From assembly GCA_964518305.1 (NCBI GenBank), contig CAZFDK010000035.1, forward strand, positions 1 through 27,013: a stretch of DNA of 27,013 nucleotides. Direction: 5' to 3'. Under the pieces are notes generated by a model, which worked only from the letters and a program-made list of their open reading frames with translations, was not told the origin of the DNA and made no database searches. The stretch comes from Caribbeanibacter sp964518305 (GTDB lineage Bacteria > Gemmatimonadota > Gemmatimonadetes > Palauibacterales > Palauibacteraceae). The stretch's first letter is position 1. Each line of letters opens with the position of its first letter. This document shows, in pieces, positions 15,989 through 22,941 of this stretch. Made by a program: the position numbers and the translations under genes.

Positions 15989-17869
15989 ATGCCCGACGGG
16001 GAATCCGCTCCCAAATACCGGTCCCGGTCTTCCGAGCAGCGCTCGGATACCTCGGACGGTCGCTCCGGCGCCTCCAATGGCGCCGGCGGCCGGTCGGATC
16101 GGCGACCCGCGCGAGCGCGTCAGAGAGAGGGAGAGGACGACGACCGCGTGCCGCTGAACCAGGCGCAGCACCGCAAGCGCCTCGGCCAGCTCCTCCTGGA
16201 CCGGGGCGACATCACCCAGGAGCAGCTCGACGAGGCCCTGGAGGAGCACCGGACGAACGAGACGCGGCTGGGCTTCCACCTGGTCTCGCTGGGGCACGTC
16301 GACGAGGAGCAGCTGGGCGAGGTACTGGCGCTCCAGTACGACATTCCGGCGGTGGAGCTGTCGGAGATCGACGTGGAGGAGGACCTGCTGGACCTGGTCC
16401 CCAGCGAGTTCGCCAGCAAGAACCTGGTCCTCCCCATCGAGCGGAACGGTCGTACCCTGACGGTGGCCATGGCCACCCCGAACGACCTCAGCCTCATCGA
16501 CGACCTCCGGTTCCGCACCGGGCTGGAGGTCAAGCCTCGCGTCGCCAGCGCGTACGCGCTCCGGCACGCCATCGAGAAGCAGTACCTGGGGCTGAACGAG
16601 CGCTTCAGCGGCATCCTGGAGGAGCTCGAGCAGGAAGAGGTCGAGGTCCTCGAGGAGGAGGATGAAGAAGAGGACCTCACCGCCGGCGAGGTCGAGCAGC
16701 AGGTCGACGAGGCACCGGTCGTCCGCCTCATCAACGGCATCCTCACGGACGCCGTCCGGCGGGACGCCTCCGACATCCACATCGAGCCGTACGAGGACAG
16801 CCTGCGGGTCCGCTACCGCATCGACGGCGTCCTGCAGGACATCATGAACCCGCCCAAGCGGCTCAAGTCGGCCCTCATCTCCCGCGTCAAGATCCTGGCG
16901 GACCTGGACATCGCCGAGCGCCGGGTGCCCCAGGACGGGCGCATCAAGATGAAGATGGGCGACCGGGTCATCGACTTCCGGGTCTCGACGCTCCCCGTCA
17001 CGGCCGGCGAGAAGATCGTCCTCCGCGTGCTGGACAAGAGCAACCTCCGGCTCAGCCTGGAGGACTTCGGCATGGAGCCGAAGGCGGAGAAGGACTTCCT
17101 CGACGCGGTCCACAGCCCGTACGGGATGATCCTGGTCACCGGTCCCACCGGCTCGGGCAAGACGACCACCCTCTACTCCGCCATGGACCGGCTGAACACC
17201 TCCCAGGTCAACATCATGACCGCCGAGGATCCGGTGGAGTACAACCTGGCCGGCATCAACCAGGTCCAGGTCAAGCCCCAGGTGGGGCTCGACTTCGCCG
17301 CGGCGCTGAAGTCTTTCCTGCGCCAGGACCCGGACATCGTCATGGTGGGCGAGATCCGGGACCTGGAGACGGGCGGGATCGCCATCAAGGCGGCGCTCAC
17401 CGGCCACCTGGTGCTCTCCACGCTGCACACCAACGACGCGGCCTCCACCGTCACCCGGATGGTGGACATGGGGCTGGAGCCCTTCAACATCGCCTCGGCC
17501 TGCCAGGTGATCACCGCCCAGCGCCTCGTCCGCCGCATCTGCAACGAGTGCCGGGTGGAGGCCAGCTACAGCCAGGCCGAGCTGGAGGCAGCGGGCTTTT
17601 CGCCGGAGCAGATCCGGGACGTGACGTTCTACGAGGGCGAGGGCTGCCAGGCATGCGACGACACCGGCTACTCGGGGCGCCAGGGCCTGTACGAGGTGAT
17701 GCCGGTGAGCGGCGAGATCCGGCAGATGATCCTCGAGGGGGCCAGCTCCGACGAGATCAAGCGCCAGGCCGTGGAGAACGGCATGATCACCCTTCGGCAG
17801 GACGGCCTGATCAAGGTGCGGAGGGGCATCACGACGCTCGAGGAAGTCCTGCGCGAGACGTCCGTGTAG
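15989..17869 (+). CDS. pilB: Pilus extension ATPase PilB with N-terminal MshEN-type domain
   Basis: A 626-residue cytoplasmic hexameric ATPase that drives pilus assembly. A disordered charged N-terminus (about 1-55) precedes a doubled motif, RLGQLLLDRGDITQEQLDEA (about 63-82) and RLGFHLVSLGHVDEEQLGEV (about 93-112). This fits the MshEN pattern that binds cyclic di-GMP in MshE. The ATPase core has Walker A GPTGSGKTT (about 385-393), an Asp box TAEDPVEYN, Walker B VMVGEIRDLE (about 451-460) and a His box STLHTND. A zinc site is formed by C-N-E-C (about 517-520) and C-Q-A-C (about 552-555). An acidic EEEDEEED stretch at about 220-232 separates the N-domain from the core. The ATG lacks a clear ribosome binding site. 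pilT follows 40 bases later. Four cysteines and the context favour PilB over GspE. Confidence 0.95.
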   Translation: MPDGESAPKYRSRSSEQRSDTSDGRSGASNGAGGRSDRRPARARQREGEDDDRVPLNQAQHRKRLGQLLLDRGDITQEQLDEALEEHRTNETRLGFHLVSLGHVDEEQLGEVLALQYDIPAVELSEIDVEEDLLDLVPSEFASKNLVLPIERNGRTLTVAMATPNDLSLIDDLRFRTGLEVKPRVASAYALRHAIEKQYLGLNERFSGILEELEQEEVEVLEEEDEEEDLTAGEVEQQVDEAPVVRLINGILTDAVRRDASDIHIEPYEDSLRVRYRIDGVLQDIMNPPKRLKSALISRVKILADLDIAERRVPQDGRIKMKMGDRVIDFRVSTLPVTAGEKIVLRVLDKSNLRLSLEDFGMEPKAEKDFLDAVHSPYGMILVTGPTGSGKTTTLYSAMDRLNTSQVNIMTAEDPVEYNLAGINQVQVKPQVGLDFAAALKSFLRQDPDIVMVGEIRDLETGGIAIKAALTGHLVLSTLHTNDAASTVTRMVDMGLEPFNIASACQVITAQRLVRRICNECRVEASYSQAELEAAGFSPEQIRDVTFYEGEGCQACDDTGYSGRQGLYEVMPVSGEIRQMILEGASSDEIKRQAVENGMITLRQDGLIKVRRGITTLEEVLRETSV

Positions 17870-17909
17870 AGCTCCGCACAGACCGCACAGTGGACAGGGA
17901 GGAGCGCCC

Positions 17910-19085
17910 GTGACCCCGCCGAAGCTCGAGATCCCGTTCGACCTGGAGACTCTCCTCCGGGAGATGATCAAGAGCGACGCCTCCGACCTGCACATCACGG
18001 TGGGGCAGCCGCCGACCTTCCGGATCCACGGGCAGCTCCGGCCCACCCCGGTGGACACGAAGCTCCGCCCCCAGCACACGGAGGCCGTGGGGCGCCAGGT
18101 GCTGGACGAGGAACAGTGGCAGATGTTCGAGGAGGAGAAGGAGTACGACTTCTCCTTCGCCGTCGAGAACCTCTCGCGGTTCCGCTGCAACATCTTCCGT
18201 CAGCGGGGGGCCGTGGCCCTTGCCATCCGGGCCATTCCCTACGAGATCCCGGACTTCCACGAGCTGAATCTGCCCGGGGTCATCCGCGACTTCGCCGACC
18301 TTCCCCGGGGGCTGGTCCTGGTCACCGGCCCCACGGGCTCCGGGAAGTCCACGACGCTGGCCACCCTCATCGACCGGATCAACCGGAAGCGGCAGGAGCA
18401 CATCGTCACCGTGGAGGATCCCATCGAGTTCCTCCACTCCCACAAGAACTGCATCGTCAGCCAGCGGGAGGTCGGAGGCGACACGCACAGCTTCGCCGAC
18501 GCGCTGAAGTACGTCCTCCGTCAGGACCCCGACGTCGTGCTCATCGGAGAGATGCGGGACCTGGAGACGGTCCAGGCCGCCCTCACCGTGGCCGAGACCG
18601 GGCACCTGGCCTTCGCCACGCTGCACACCAAGGACGCGGCGGAGACCATCAACCGGATCATCGACGTCTTCCCGTCGCACCAGCAGGAGCAGGTCAGGAC
18701 CCAGCTGGCCTCCGTCCTGGAGGGCGTGGTCACCCAGGCGCTGGTCCGACGCTCGGACAGGGACGGCCGCATTCCGGCCAGCGAAGTCCTGGTGGCCACG
18801 CCGGCGATCCGGTCGATGATCCGCGAGGACAAGGTCCACCAGATGAAGTCGGCCATGCAGACCGGCCAGAAGGAGCACGGCATGCAGACGCTCAACGACT
18901 CCCTGGCCGACCTCTACACCTCCGGCGTCATCGACATGGAGAGGGCCCTGAAGACGACCAGCAACCCGAAGGACCTGAAGCGCCAGCTGGGGATGAAGCC
19001 CGGGGAGGACCTGGACGGGGGAGGACGCGGAGGGGCCACCCGGGGGAGGGGGCGGACCACCGGCTCCGGCGCCGGGAGGCGCTGA
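17910..19085 (+). CDS. pilT: Pilus retraction ATPase PilT
   Basis: A 391-residue ATPase that powers pilus retraction and twitching. The N-terminal PAS-like part contains SDASDLHITVGQPPTFRIHG (about 21-40). The core has Walker A GPTGSGKST (about 140-148), Asp box VEDPIEF, Walker B VVLIGEMRDLET (about 209-220) and His box ATLHTKDA. The PilT-specific retraction motif AIRNLIRE is present as AIRSMIRED near 295-303, which separates it from PilB/GspE. A Gly/Arg-rich tail after about 365 is extra to the usual family length. The start is GTG at 17910 with AGGGAGGAG 5 bases upstream. It is co-directional with pilB and probably in the same transcript. Confidence 0.95.
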   Translation: MTPPKLEIPFDLETLLREMIKSDASDLHITVGQPPTFRIHGQLRPTPVDTKLRPQHTEAVGRQVLDEEQWQMFEEEKEYDFSFAVENLSRFRCNIFRQRGAVALAIRAIPYEIPDFHELNLPGVIRDFADLPRGLVLVTGPTGSGKSTTLATLIDRINRKRQEHIVTVEDPIEFLHSHKNCIVSQREVGGDTHSFADALKYVLRQDPDVVLIGEMRDLETVQAALTVAETGHLAFATLHTKDAAETINRIIDVFPSHQQEQVRTQLASVLEGVVTQALVRRSDRDGRIPASEVLVATPAIRSMIREDKVHQMKSAMQTGQKEHGMQTLNDSLADLYTSGVIDMERALKTTSNPKDLKRQLGMKPGEDLDGGGRGGATRGRGRTTGSGAGRR

Positions 19086-19109
19086 GGAGCGCCGAGCCCG
19101 AGCCGCGTC

Positions 19110-19335
19110 CGAGCGGCGCCGCAGCCGCGGTGCCCGGCTCCGTCTCCCAGGCCTCGAATTCCTCGGCGTACCGGAGCCCGTGGCGGTCCCCCAGGATCTC
19201 GCCGGCACGCTCGCCCATCTCCCGCCGGCGCCCGATGATCTCCTTTTCCGGAACGGGACCCAGGGCCTCGGTCATCTCGCCCCGGGTGAGCCACAGCACC
19301 ACGACGCGGTCGCCGCCCCTCCCCTTCGTCGGCGC
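19110..19335 (-). pseudogene. Remnant resembling an internally deleted PIG-L/LmbE deacetylase
   Basis: Directly after the stop codon of the DUF547-TVP38 gene, in the same frame, the minus strand reads GDRVVVLWLTRGEMTEALGP, then EIIGRRREMGERAGEILG and HGLRYAEEFEAWE. The first two parts closely resemble the strand and helix that follow the zinc motif (H-P-D-D) in PIG-L deacetylases. The last part resembles their C-terminal G-x-x-Y-A-E-x-F. The H-P-D-D start and the catalytic middle are missing. Third codon positions are G/C as in real genes here. The frame stays open into the antisense of pilT, so a short expressed peptide from GTG near 19305 cannot be excluded, but it would lack the active site. 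Identification is from memory of the family, not a search. Confidence 0.45.
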
Positions 19336-21021
19336 TCACTCGGCGGCGGCGTCCAGCGCCTCCGCCCCCTCGCCGGCGGCCTCGCGCAGCACCTGCCGGG
19401 CCCGACGGGTTACGAGCACCACCACGGCGATGGTGGCCAGCAGCCCCGCCACCTGGAGCGCGGTCTGTCCCCAGTCGGCGGCGCCGGTGGCCGCGGCGGC
19501 CACGCTGGTCCCGGCGGCTCCGATGTAGACGTACATCAGGGTGCCGGGCAGCATGGCGAGCCAGGAGGCCAGCACGTAGGGGCCGAACCGCACCCGTGTG
19601 AGGCCGAAGGCGTAGTTGAGGAAGTTGAAGGGGAAGACCGGCGACAGCCGCGTGAGGGCGACCACCTTCCATCCCTCATTGCCCACGGCCCGGTCCACGG
19701 CCTCGAACTTCTCCCTGCCCGTCACCCAGCCCGCCACCTTCTCCCGGGCCACGTAGCGGGCGATGAGGAAGGCCGCGGCGGCGCCGGCCACCGAGGCGGC
19801 GGAGACCAGCACGGTGCCCCACAGCAGCCCGAAGGCCACGCCGGCGCCGATGGTTAGCGCCGAGCCGGGCACCAGGAGCACCGTGGCCAGGACGTAGACC
19901 AGCCCGTAGACCAGGGGCCCCGCCAGGCCGAATCCGTCGATCCAGTCCCGGAGGGCGGCCACCCAGCCCGAGCCGGAGGGGGCCTCCCGCTCCTGTCCGG
20001 CGGCGCCGGCCGCCCGTCCCGCCTGTTCCGCCTGTCGGTCCCTGTCCGAGCGAGCCTGCATCGGGAGCAGGGAGGCAGGGGCTGGCGCCGGGCGGTCCGC
20101 GGACGTGCCCCCGGACGCCGATCCGTCCGCCGCCGCCCGCGGCTCGCCCCCGGGCGCGGCGTTCAGCGACCAGTCGTAGTCGGTGAACCGGACCGGCGGG
20201 TCGCCGCCGGCCTCCTCCACCAGCTCCCGGACCGCGGGCCGGCCGTACCGGGCCACGAACCGGGGGATCGTCTCCGCGCGCGGATTCCATCCCTCCTTCG
20301 TGAAGTCCTCCCCGTACCAGTCGAAGTAGCGGGAGAGGACCAGCGTGCCGCCGTCGAGGCGGACGTTGGCCGTGTCACGGAGGAAGGCCCGGGTGCGCCG
20401 CTCGAGCTGTGCCTCCAGCGAGTCGCCGGCGAAGGCCCACGTGGGCAGCGGCGCGCACGACAGGGACGCGCAGTTCACGGCGAAGTGGATCCGCGGGTCC
20501 CGGAAGAAGGGCCGCAGGACGTTGTGCTCGATCTCGTCCAGGGTGAGCTCGTGGCCGCCCACCGTGCGCGTGGTTCCGGACCACACCCCGTCGATGTCAC
20601 GAATGGAGGAGACCCCGGGGTGCTCGAGGATCGCCTCCACCGTGTAGGCGTTGTAGGCGTTGATGAACAGCGCCTCCAGGTGGGAGGGCGCCAGGCTGGC
20701 CAGGTCGGCCGCCGCCACCCGCTCCAGGTACGCGTCGAGCCGGTCCCGGTGCTCCTGGAAGTACCGGTAGTCGACGAGGCCGTCCTCGGTGCCGGCGGCC
20801 AGGAGGCTGTCCCACCGGTCGTGGGAGAAGGCGGCGGAGCCGGAATCCATGGAGGACCGGACCGCGTCGGCCACGGGGCCGGAGGCCTGCTGGCTGGCCG
20901 GGGCGCCGCACGCGGCGGCCGCCACCACGAGCAGAGCGACCAGGGCCGCGAAGCCGCGCGGGGCGCGCACTCCGCCGACCCCCTTCGTCTTCCCGGAATT
21001 CACTTCCCTGTGTCTGCTCAT
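19336..21021 (-). CDS. DUF547 lipoprotein fused to a TVP38/DedA-like membrane domain
   Basis: A 561-residue two-domain protein. A signal with a lipobox-like AAAC (Cys38) is followed by a DUF547 domain (about 60-290), with LFINAYNAYTVEAIL (118-132) and HFAVNCASLSCAPL (179-192). DUF547 function is unknown. A charged, Ala/Gly-rich linker (about 290-350) leads to a VTT/TVP38-type membrane domain (about 355-540). That domain has VPGSALTIGAGVAFGLLWGT (385-404), the re-entrant RLSPVFPFNFLNYAFGL (458-474) and further helices. VTT proteins include lipid scramblases and DedA transporters. The two domains more often appear as separate proteins, so this is a fusion; a frameshift join is not suggested, since the linker is continuous. 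GGAGG lies 9 bases before the ATG. It starts 4 bases after the hydrolase-OsmC gene ends, so they form an operon. Confidence 0.85.
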   Translation of the reverse strand: MSRHREVNSGKTKGVGGVRAPRGFAALVALLVVAAAACGAPASQQASGPVADAVRSSMDSGSAAFSHDRWDSLLAAGTEDGLVDYRYFQEHRDRLDAYLERVAAADLASLAPSHLEALFINAYNAYTVEAILEHPGVSSIRDIDGVWSGTTRTVGGHELTLDEIEHNVLRPFFRDPRIHFAVNCASLSCAPLPTWAFAGDSLEAQLERRTRAFLRDTANVRLDGGTLVLSRYFDWYGEDFTKEGWNPRAETIPRFVARYGRPAVRELVEEAGGDPPVRFTDYDWSLNAAPGGEPRAAADGSASGGTSADRPAPAPASLLPMQARSDRDRQAEQAGRAAGAAGQEREAPSGSGWVAALRDWIDGFGLAGPLVYGLVYVLATVLLVPGSALTIGAGVAFGLLWGTVLVSAASVAGAAAAFLIARYVAREKVAGWVTGREKFEAVDRAVGNEGWKVVALTRLSPVFPFNFLNYAFGLTRVRFGPYVLASWLAMLPGTLMYVYIGAAGTSVAAAATGAADWGQTALQVAGLLATIAVVVLVTRRARQVLREAAGEGAEALDAAAE

Positions 21022-21025
21022 GTGT

Positions 21026-22270
21026 TCATTCCTCCGCCAGACGGCTCTCGACCTCGCCCCGCGCCTCGAGCGTCCGGCTCACGGGGCACCGGTCGGCGAT
21101 CTCCAGCAGCCGCTCACGCTGCTCGCGATCCAGCCCGCCCTCCACGGCGATCTCGCGGTCGAAGCGGTCGATCTTCGAGGCGGTGCCTCCGTCCTCCTCG
21201 GTGCAGGCCTCCCGGTCCTCCGCGTGCACCTTCCCGTGGTCCAGCCGCACCGTCACCTCCTCCAGGGGCCAGTCTTTTCGGTCGGCGTACATGCGGAGCG
21301 TCATGGCCGTGCACGCCCCGAGCGCCGCGTTCACCAGGTCGTACGGGGACGGCCCGCGGTCGGTGCCGCCCACCGATTCGGGCTCGTCGGAGACCAGCGA
21401 GTGGCCGCCGGCCATCACGTCGGTGCGGAACCCCGAGCCTGTGAGCCGCGCCACGACCTCGCCCTCCTCGCTCTCCGGGGCCTCCGCGGTCTCCTCCGGA
21501 GCGGGCTCGACGTCGATGTACTTCCTGGCCCACGCGCCGAGGACGGTCCCGGCGTAGCGGGAGTCGGCCTCGTCCAGGAGCAGGTGCCCGGCACGGTCCA
21601 GGGAGACGAAGCTCTTCGGGTGCTTCGCCCACCTGTAGATGCGCGCGGCGTTGTCGATCCCCACGAGGTCGTCCAGCGGGGAGTGAAAGATGAGGAGCGC
21701 CCGGTCCAGGTCGCGGACCGTCGCCTCCATCCGCGTCTCCTCCAGGTCGTCCAGGAACTGCTTCTTGATGGTGAAGGTGCGCCCGGCCAGGGTGACCTCG
21801 GCCTTCCCGCGCTCCCGGATCTCGTCGAGCTTGGCACCGAAGTTCTGCTTCACGTGGCCGGGGTCCGCCGGCGCCGCCACCGTGGCCACGGCACGGGAGG
21901 ACGGGATCCGGGAGGCGGCCTGCAGCACCGCGGCCCCGCCCAGGGAGTGTCCCACCAGGACCTGGGGCGCCTCCATCTGCTCCCCCATGAAGTCGGCCGC
22001 GGCCACCAGATCGGCCACGTTGGAGGAGAAGTCAGTGTCCGCGAAGTCGCCCTCGCTCTCGCCGAGCCCGGTGAAGTCGAAGCGGAAGACGCCGATCCGC
22101 GCCTCGTTCAGCGCGCGACTCAGGTTGGTGGCCGCCTTCAGGTCCTTGGAGCAGGTGAAGCAGTGGGCGAAGAGGGCGTAGGCGTCCGGCTTCTCGTCCA
22201 CCGGCAGGTCGAGGCGACCCACCAGCCTGTCGCCGGTGGCCCCTTCGAACTCGAACTTGCGTGACGTCAT
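21026..22270 (-). CDS. Bifunctional alpha/beta hydrolase-OsmC fusion protein
   Basis: A 414-residue cytoplasmic protein. Residues 1-255 are an alpha/beta hydrolase with nucleophile elbow GHSLGG (Ser109), acid in FHSPLDDLVG (Asp200/201) and His in DRAGHLLL (His229). Residues 270-414 are an OsmC/Ohr-like domain with both redox cysteines, NAALGACTAMTLRMYADRK (Cys320) and ADRCPVSRTLE (Cys395). OsmC proteins reduce organic hydroperoxides; the fused hydrolase suggests an acyl or ester hydroperoxide substrate, which is an inference. This fusion architecture is known in other bacteria. The start at 22270 has GGAGGAG just upstream; an ATG at 22477 would read through the SmtB-type operator and adds an Arg/Pro-rich tail, so it is rejected. 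It is read divergently from the metal-resistance genes. Confidence 0.92.
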   Translation of the reverse strand: MTSRKFEFEGATGDRLVGRLDLPVDEKPDAYALFAHCFTCSKDLKAATNLSRALNEARIGVFRFDFTGLGESEGDFADTDFSSNVADLVAAADFMGEQMEAPQVLVGHSLGGAAVLQAASRIPSSRAVATVAAPADPGHVKQNFGAKLDEIRERGKAEVTLAGRTFTIKKQFLDDLEETRMEATVRDLDRALLIFHSPLDDLVGIDNAARIYRWAKHPKSFVSLDRAGHLLLDEADSRYAGTVLGAWARKYIDVEPAPEETAEAPESEEGEVVARLTGSGFRTDVMAGGHSLVSDEPESVGGTDRGPSPYDLVNAALGACTAMTLRMYADRKDWPLEEVTVRLDHGKVHAEDREACTEEDGGTASKIDRFDREIAVEGGLDREQRERLLEIADRCPVSRTLEARGEVESRLAEE

Positions 22271-22617
22271 CCCTTCTCTCCTCCCCGGCCCTTCGCGCGG
22301 TACCTCAGGTCTCTCCCTCGCTCCCTCCACAAGGAGCAAGGTGTGCGCGGTGTTCCCGGCGCGACAGGCCCTCCCCGCGAGATCACCGTCCGCCCGTGCC
22401 CGCGGAGACCGGGTGCGGCGAGGGGGGACGGCTCGCGGCCGCGGCCGGCGGAACTCTACGCCTGAACGACTGTTCATACATTTGCACTCGTCGAGCGAAC
22501 TTCACCCTGTGCGGGACGCTCGAGGCCCGGCGGGATCCAGCCTCCGGGGCGCCCGCCGCAGCGAGAACGGAGGTCGAGCCGATTCCCCCCGACGACGTCC
22601 CCCCGGACCAGGGGCGG
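22271..22617. other. Divergent promoter region, hydrolase-OsmC operon and metal resistance operon
   Basis: These 347 bases have no credible gene of their own, although an open frame upstream of the repressor runs through them. The region holds the ribosome binding site of the hydrolase-OsmC gene next to 22270 and the SmtB-like inverted repeat at 22463-22476. The ten bases after it (CATACATTTG, about 22475-22484) are the only AT-rich spot and could be a -10 region. Confidence 0.5.
22463..22476. promoter_or_regulatory. Candidate SmtB/ArsR-type operator
   Basis: The sequence TGAACGACTGTTCA is an inverted repeat with TGAA and TTCA separated by exactly 6 bases. This is the core spacing known for SmtB/ZiaR/CadC operators. 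It sits beside the only AT-rich, promoter-like spot upstream of the repressor gene. Metal-free repressor would block this promoter; zinc binding would release it. Confidence 0.7.
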
Positions 22618-22941
22618 GTGATCCACCCCGAGGCCGTGCACGAGGCCGCCGCGGATACGGCGGCGGACGAGGACCTGGCCTACCTGGCGGACACCTTCCA
22701 GCTCCTGGCCAACGAGACCCGGCTCCGTATCGTCGGCGCCCTGGCCCGCCGGGAACTGTGCGTCGGGGACCTGGCGGCCGCCGTGGACTCCAGCCCGTCG
22801 GCGGTGAGCCATCACCTGCGCCAACTCCGTCAGATGGAGCTCGTGCGGTACCGCAAGGACGGGCGGATGGCGTACTACCGGCTCGACGACGATCACGTCT
22901 CGGAGCTCTTCCGCCTGGGGCTGGAGCATGTGCGCGAGTAG
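22618..22941 (+). CDS. SmtB/ArsR-family zinc-responsive repressor
   Basis: A winged-helix dimeric repressor of about 107 residues. The recognition region is SPSAVSHHLRQLRQMELVRY, preceded by ANETRLRIVGALARRELCVG. The C-terminal helix carries D-x-H and H-x-x-E spaced exactly as the alpha-5 zinc ligands of SmtB (i, i+2, i+13, i+16, in DDDHVSELFRLGLEHVRE). The alpha-3 C-x-C site seen in CadC/ArsR is reduced to C-V-G, so zinc sensing through alpha-5 is expected. The start is uncertain. GTG at 22618 gives IHPEAVHEAAAD, like related proteins, but has a weak ribosome site; an ATT at 22582 has a good GGAGG 8 bases before it. The ATG at 22261 lies upstream of the operator and is rejected. Its 3' end overlaps the ATPase gene by 14 bases. 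Confidence 0.88.
   Translation: MIHPEAVHEAAADTAADEDLAYLADTFQLLANETRLRIVGALARRELCVGDLAAAVDSSPSAVSHHLRQLRQMELVRYRKDGRMAYYRLDDDHVSELFRLGLEHVRE

Noticed and set aside
15887..18193. A 768-codon minus-strand open frame opposite pilB
   Set aside because: It is the complement of pilB, rich in V, H, D, L and R with no domain pattern, while the plus strand has every PilB motif.
22271..22477. Extended start of the hydrolase-OsmC gene at 22477
   Set aside because: The first 69 residues are Arg/Pro-rich, and the ATG at 22270 has a strong ribosome binding site and a family-like N-terminus.
22261..22617. N-terminal extension of the SmtB-like repressor from the ATG at 22261
   Set aside because: It would put the operator inside the coding region, overlap the divergent gene's start, and add a Ser/Pro/Arg-rich tail absent from the family.
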